A stretch of DNA of 64,000 nt from Streptomyces sp. NK08204 (lineage in GTDB: Bacteria > Actinomycetota > Actinomycetes > Streptomycetales > Streptomycetaceae): the NCBI RefSeq assembly GCF_020400585.1, contig NZ_JAINVF010000011.1:62001-126000 (forward strand), in the 5' to 3' direction. The position numbers and the translations under genes are program-made. This document shows, one piece after another, positions 60,629-64,000 of this stretch. The notes below the pieces were generated by a model, which did no database searches, was not told where the DNA came from, and worked only from the letters and a program-made list of their open reading frames with translations. Each line of letters starts with the position of its first letter. The stretch's first letter is position 1.

Positions 60629-61144
60629 ATGGGCGCGCCGATACGTTCACGCCTGCTCGATCTGGTCGGACCGGAACCGTCCGGGGGGCCTGACACGGCT
60701 GTGCCGACGGGGCGGGTGCCCGAGCCACGCCGTTCGCACCTGAGGGACCTGGTCGACGCGGCGCCGCCGCCGCGTGCGGCCACGGACGACCGGCCCGCGC
60801 CCAAGCCGGGCGTGCCCGCCTACGGCACGCCGGTGTTCGTGCCGGCGCATCCCCGGTCCGTAGCGTCGACGGACGCGCAGGGGCGCCCGGTGCGCGTGCC
60901 CTTCGTCGTCTACGAGCTGTTCGAGCACCCGGCCCACGGCACCGCGGCCTTCGCCTTCACCACGCCACGGAGGCTGGCGGACGCGCTCGGCGAGGCCCAG
61001 CCGTGGATCGCCACGTCGCTCGGCCCGCTGGCCGAGGGCGTGCGCGAGCAGGGCGTCACCGTCGTGCTCGACCCGCGGGTCGCACCGGGACAGCCCAACT
61101 GGCAGCCCGCCGACCTGACCGCCTACGCGCGGGAGGTGCGCTGA
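60629..61144 (+). CDS. Small SseB-like hypothetical protein of a WXG locus (SAV_915-like)
   Basis: A 171-residue protein without a signal peptide or membrane segment. The N-terminal half is Pro/Ala-rich and repeats the motif RSRLLDLV and RSHLRDLV. The C-terminal half (VPFVVYELFEHPAHGTAAFAFTTPRRLADALGEAQPWIA and LDPRV) resembles small SseB-like proteins (SAV_915 family) that accompany WXG100 genes in Streptomyces, an assignment made from memory. ATG 60629 has GAAGAGG eight bases upstream; GTG at 60620 is an alternative. The stop overlaps the next start (TGATG). Confidence 0.6.
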   Translation: MGAPIRSRLLDLVGPEPSGGPDTAVPTGRVPEPRRSHLRDLVDAAPPPRAATDDRPAPKPGVPAYGTPVFVPAHPRSVASTDAQGRPVRVPFVVYELFEHPAHGTAAFAFTTPRRLADALGEAQPWIATSLGPLAEGVREQGVTVVLDPRVAPGQPNWQPADLTAYAREVR

Positions 61145-61437
61145 TGGCCGACTTCAGAGCCGTCTACGACGACCTCGCCACGATGGCGAGGACGTTCCAC
61201 GACCAGGCCACCGACTACCGCAAGCTGGCCGCCGACGTGGCCCCGCCCGTGGTCAGCGGCGGCGACGCCGGTCTCGACCACGCGATCAAGGAGGTCGCCG
61301 ATCTCCTCGTGGGCCTGCACACCGGCCTCGCGGACCGGCTGGACGACCACGGGGACAAGGTCGCCTACGCGCGGGACTCCTTCCACCGGCACGACGTGGA
61401 CGTCCACGGTGCCTTCGAAGACCTGATGGACGGGTGA
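61144..61437 (+). CDS. WXG100-like small helical protein (DUF6317-like)
   Basis: A 97-residue helical-hairpin protein. Its size, helical amphipathic pattern (FRAVYDDLATMARTFHDQAT, LADRLDDHGDKVAYARDSF) and gene context resemble the ESAT-6/WXG100 superfamily, but there is no W-x-G at the turn (VVSGGDAGLDH), as in several Streptomyces DUF6317 proteins. It may pair with the next protein as an EsxA/B-like partner. The start ATG overlaps the previous stop by one base. No secretion tail (YxxxD/E) is visible. Confidence 0.6.
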   Translation: MADFRAVYDDLATMARTFHDQATDYRKLAADVAPPVVSGGDAGLDHAIKEVADLLVGLHTGLADRLDDHGDKVAYARDSFHRHDVDVHGAFEDLMDG

Positions 61438-61443
61438 GGGCTG

Positions 61444-62742
61444 ATGGGCGACAGCTGGGTCGGCGGTGACATCGGCGGACTGCGCACGATGGCCGAGACG
61501 TACAAGAATGCCAAGGACAAGCTGGACGGCGTCGTCAAGCCGCTCACCGGCGCCGTCGACAAGCTGGTGGACGACGCGGGCTGGAAGGGCGAGGCGGCCG
61601 AGTCCTTCCGCGCCAAGTGGGCCGAGGACGCGCTGACCGCCGGGGGTTTCGCCGAGCTGGTGCACGAGACGGGCGACATCCTCGAAAAGCTCGCGGAGGC
61701 GCTGTCCACGTGCGAGACCGCCCTGCAGAACGCGGAGCACACCGCGGTCCGCAAGGGCGTCGCCATGGGCGCCAAGGGCGTGCCGCTGGCGATGGTCACG
61801 GCGAGTCCGCCGAGCGCGGACGACCAGAAGGCGATCGCCGCGATGAACGAGTACAGCACGGCGCGCGACGAGATCCTGCGCACGGCCCAGCACGCGCGGC
61901 TGGTTGCGGCGCAGAAGCTCCAGGGGCTGTACGCGCAGGTGACGTCGGAGGACGGCGCGACGTCTCCTGGCGACAAGGTCACCATCGCCGACTATCTGCG
62001 TGGCCTGTACGCGTACGACGCCGAGGACGCACGGGCCGGCGGGGCGAAGGCCCGGGCCCAGCTCGACTCGGCGAAGGCGGAGGCGCAGGCGGCCAAGAAG
62101 GAACTCCGCAAGGAGCGCCGGACGTTCCAGCAGCAGGGCCGCAAGATGCCGGACGACCTGCCCGCCAAGAGCGCCTACCGCGATGCGGTCGCCAAGGTCG
62201 ACTCCCTGGAGGAGGCGATCGCACGCGACGACTTCGGCAGCACCAAGGTGCCGTACGACCGTGCCCTCAACGTGAAGCTGGCCGACGCCGCGGACGCGCT
62301 GCGCGCGGGCGAGAGCCTGGAGAAACTGCCGGACTTCCTCAAGGAGATACCCGTGCTGGACGTCGCCGCGGCCGGCGCCTGCGGGCTGCTGGAGGCCTCC
62401 GACGACCACGACAAGGGCTGGTCGTGGCAGCATTCGGTCGCGGTCGACGGTGGCGCCAACGTCGCCGGTCTGGTGGCCGGGACGGCCATCACGGCTGGCG
62501 TGGTGGCGGCCCTGCCCTTCGAGGTGCCGACCGCGGTGGTGGCCGGGGTCGGCGGGGCGGTGGTGATCGGTGCGACAGGGGTCATCGACCACGCCTTCCA
62601 CGAGCACTGGAGCGAGGACATCCACGACCACGGTGTGGTGGGCGGCGTCGTGCACGGCACCGGCCACGTCCTGTCGCAGACCGGCCACGACTTCGTCCGG
62701 CTGAAGGACGACGTCTGGCATGGCATCAAGAGCATCTTCTGA
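61444..62742 (+). CDS. WXG-domain protein with long C-terminal region
   Basis: A 432-residue candidate type VII secretion substrate or toxin. The N-terminal about 100 residues form a WXG100-like helical hairpin with DAGWKGEAAESFRAKW as the W-x-G turn. A long polar, Lys/Ala-rich helical segment follows (about 200-245, KAEAQAAKKELRKERRTF). The C-terminus holds two hydrophobic Gly/Ala/Val stretches (VAGLVAGTAITAGVVAAL and VVAGVGGAVVIGATGV) and a His-rich end (HAFHEHWSEDIHDHG). I recognise no nuclease or other toxin motif. ATG 61444 follows the small partner by 6 bp. Confidence 0.65.
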   Translation: MGDSWVGGDIGGLRTMAETYKNAKDKLDGVVKPLTGAVDKLVDDAGWKGEAAESFRAKWAEDALTAGGFAELVHETGDILEKLAEALSTCETALQNAEHTAVRKGVAMGAKGVPLAMVTASPPSADDQKAIAAMNEYSTARDEILRTAQHARLVAAQKLQGLYAQVTSEDGATSPGDKVTIADYLRGLYAYDAEDARAGGAKARAQLDSAKAEAQAAKKELRKERRTFQQQGRKMPDDLPAKSAYRDAVAKVDSLEEAIARDDFGSTKVPYDRALNVKLADAADALRAGESLEKLPDFLKEIPVLDVAAAGACGLLEASDDHDKGWSWQHSVAVDGGANVAGLVAGTAITAGVVAALPFEVPTAVVAGVGGAVVIGATGVIDHAFHEHWSEDIHDHGVVGGVVHGTGHVLSQTGHDFVRLKDDVWHGIKSIF

Positions 62743-62749
62743 GGTCCCC

Positions 62750-63292
62750 GTGTCCCGACCCTCCCCATCTTCTCCTTCTTCTCCTTCCGCCGCCCCGGCC
62801 ACCGGGATCCCGAGCCTGCCCGGGCTGGGCACCACCTGGTACGAGCGCGGCACGCGTTACTGGCTGCGCCGTGTCCGTACGGCCGTCCTCCTCCTCCCGG
62901 TGCTGGCGTTCGCCGTCTACATCGCGCTCGTCCTGTACGCCTCGTTCCGCGGCGCCCTTCCGCCTGCCGTACGCACGGTGTGGGACGGGGCGCAGGTGAT
63001 CGGATCCTGCGGGGCCGTCGTCTGGGGCTGGGTCAGGCAGCGCCGGGACCACAAGAAGGCTCTCCTGGACCCGCCCTCCCCGGGCGAGTTCCGCGCCCGC
63101 AAGCGCGCGGAGACCGGGCGTTCCGTGGGGCTGGCCATGGCCGGGCGCTTTCTCTGGCTGATCGCGGCGCCGGTCCTGCCGGCGCTGGTCGCGTGGGGCG
63201 TGGGCTGGCTCGCCGCCTCGCTCACCGTCCACGAGTACCCCAGTGAGGCCGGGGCCCGCCGCTGGCTCCAGGAGCACGCCTGCGGACCATGA
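62750..63292 (+). CDS. Hypothetical membrane protein of the WXG locus
   Basis: A 180-residue protein with three likely transmembrane segments (VLLLPVLAFAVYIALVLYA, a short one around VIGSCGAVVWGWV, and WLIAAPVLPALVAWGVGWL). The N-terminus is a Ser/Pro/Ala-rich tail. No family is recognised. GTG at 62750 (GAGG just upstream) is chosen; ATG at 62720 would overlap the WXG gene by 23 bp and has an AAGGA site, so it is possible. Genes of this type may encode an immunity or anchoring partner, which is speculation. Confidence 0.55.
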   Translation: MSRPSPSSPSSPSAAPATGIPSLPGLGTTWYERGTRYWLRRVRTAVLLLPVLAFAVYIALVLYASFRGALPPAVRTVWDGAQVIGSCGAVVWGWVRQRRDHKKALLDPPSPGEFRARKRAETGRSVGLAMAGRFLWLIAAPVLPALVAWGVGWLAASLTVHEYPSEAGARRWLQEHACGP

Positions 63293-63522
63293 CGCCCGCC
63301 GGAACACCGACGCCGACCGGCCGTGGCCACCCTGGTCGTGACGACCCGTCGACGGGAGTGACATACCAGCACAGTCGGGACATTGTCTCCAGGTCTCCGT
63401 CACCACGCAGGTACGCTGCGAGTTGGCCCTTCCGCCCCGCTGGGACTCGTGTGAGACTGTCGTCCCCGTCCAGCATGCGGACCCTTTCCGAAGCCCTGCC
63501 CCTCCCCCACGAGAAGTGCGCC

Positions 63523-64000
63523 GTGCGTTCCCTTCCTCTGCCGCTCGCCCTGACCGCGCGCCTGACACCGGTCGCGGTGCTCGCCTGCGCCGGCTGGGCG
63601 ATGTCGTCGGGCCCGGCCGCGCCGCCCGCCGACGGTCACCGGCCGGCCCAGGAGACGTCCACCGAGGCGGCCACCGCTCCGTCGTCCTCCTCCAAGGAGT
63701 CGAAGACGTACTCCGCCGCGCCCGCCCCTTGCACGAGCGTGCCCGTGGGCACGGTGAAGGCCCTCGTGCCCGGGGCGAGGACAGCGGGCAAGGAGATCCC
63801 GTCGACGGATCCCGGACTGCGCCGCACCTGCTCCTGGAACGCCCTCGACGGCTACGACTACCGCTGGCTCGACGTCTCCTTCGAACTGGCCTCGTCCGAC
63901 CGTGCGGCGACGAGCGAGTACCAGCAGCACATCACCGAGAAGAGCGGCGGTGGACCCGTACCCGGGCTCGGCGACAGCGCCTACTCCGTCGTGAACCTGA
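63523..64000 (+). CDS. DUF3558-like lipoprotein, cut by window end
   Basis: The frame is open from GTG 63523 through base 64000 (159 codons, no stop), so the 3' end is outside. The signal peptide ends in a lipobox-like VLAC, followed by a Pro/Ser-rich linker. The body shows the DUF3558 pattern: PCTSVPVGTV, RRTCSWNALDG (paired cysteines), LDVSFEL and GLGDSAYSVV. Actinobacterial DUF3558 proteins are surface lipoproteins of unknown function. ATG at 63475 is in frame but lacks a ribosome-binding site. It is 230 bp after the membrane protein gene. Confidence 0.65.
   Translation, partial: MRSLPLPLALTARLTPVAVLACAGWAMSSGPAAPPADGHRPAQETSTEAATAPSSSSKESKTYSAAPAPCTSVPVGTVKALVPGARTAGKEIPSTDPGLRRTCSWNALDGYDYRWLDVSFELASSDRAATSEYQQHITEKSGGGPVPGLGDSAYSVVNL

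Overview
The window is a 64 kb stretch of very GC-rich chromosomal DNA with about 54 protein genes. I found no rRNA, tRNA, CRISPR array, insertion sequence or prophage. The strong bias to G/C in third codon positions, a conservon (cvnABCD with cytochromes P450), the ethylmalonyl-CoA cluster followed by psd-pssA, three in-frame TTA codons and several leaderless start sites all point to a Streptomyces or close relative.

Left part (1-28.5 kb), mostly conserved metabolism: a radical SAM protein cut by the window edge; a secreted tripeptidyl-aminopeptidase-like hydrolase; RidA and a GNAT acetyltransferase; a HEAT-repeat protein. Next comes the ethylmalonyl-CoA pathway block (4.7-14.0 kb): a fused double 3-hydroxyacyl-CoA dehydrogenase, a TetR regulator, then ccr, ecm, mcl, mch and mcd on one strand and nearly touching. 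The ccr promoter carries two related palindromes 22 bp apart. psd-pssA follow and end in an 18-bp hairpin shared with a glycerate kinase gene. Then come an ADP-ribosylglycohydrolase, a Nudix hydrolase, an MFS exporter, a sirtuin, a Tat-exported propeller-like protein, an Ada-AlkA fusion with Ogt (alkylation repair), a MetF-like reductase, and a ClpC-like AAA+ protein that seems to lack the ClpP-binding loop.

Middle part (28.8-46 kb): a minus-strand conservon operon with cvnA (sensor kinase-like), cvnB (here a tandem roadblock duplication), cvnC (DUF742), cvnD (small GTPase), a P450 lacking the EXXR motif, a conventional P450, and a translationally coupled crotonase-fold gene. cvnA and cvnC contain TTA codons, so the system may depend on bldA. 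Next are a macro-domain protein coupled to a phytoene-dehydrogenase-like oxidoreductase, an inositol-monophosphatase-family protein, a gamma-glutamyltransferase-like enzyme, a maleylpyruvate-isomerase-fold protein, and two secreted BNR beta-propeller proteins.

Right part (46-64 kb): two sugar-type (CUT2) ABC systems. The first is a four-gene operon in which a SpoIIE-type phosphatase with an anti-sigma-kinase-like ATPase domain is coupled by ATGA overlaps to a binding protein, an ATPase and a permease. The second is a levan/fructose utilisation regulon: a GH32 levanase, a PfkB sugar kinase, binding protein-permease-ATPase, and a LacI regulator. The levanase promoter and the transporter promoter have the same layout: TTGACG, 17-18 bp, CATCAT, 13-14 bp, then two 12-bp palindromes 16 bp apart. 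The window ends in a small WXG100-like (type VII secretion-associated) locus and a truncated DUF3558-like lipoprotein gene.

Protein families were assigned by reading motifs. No database search was run, so subfamily names are inferences.
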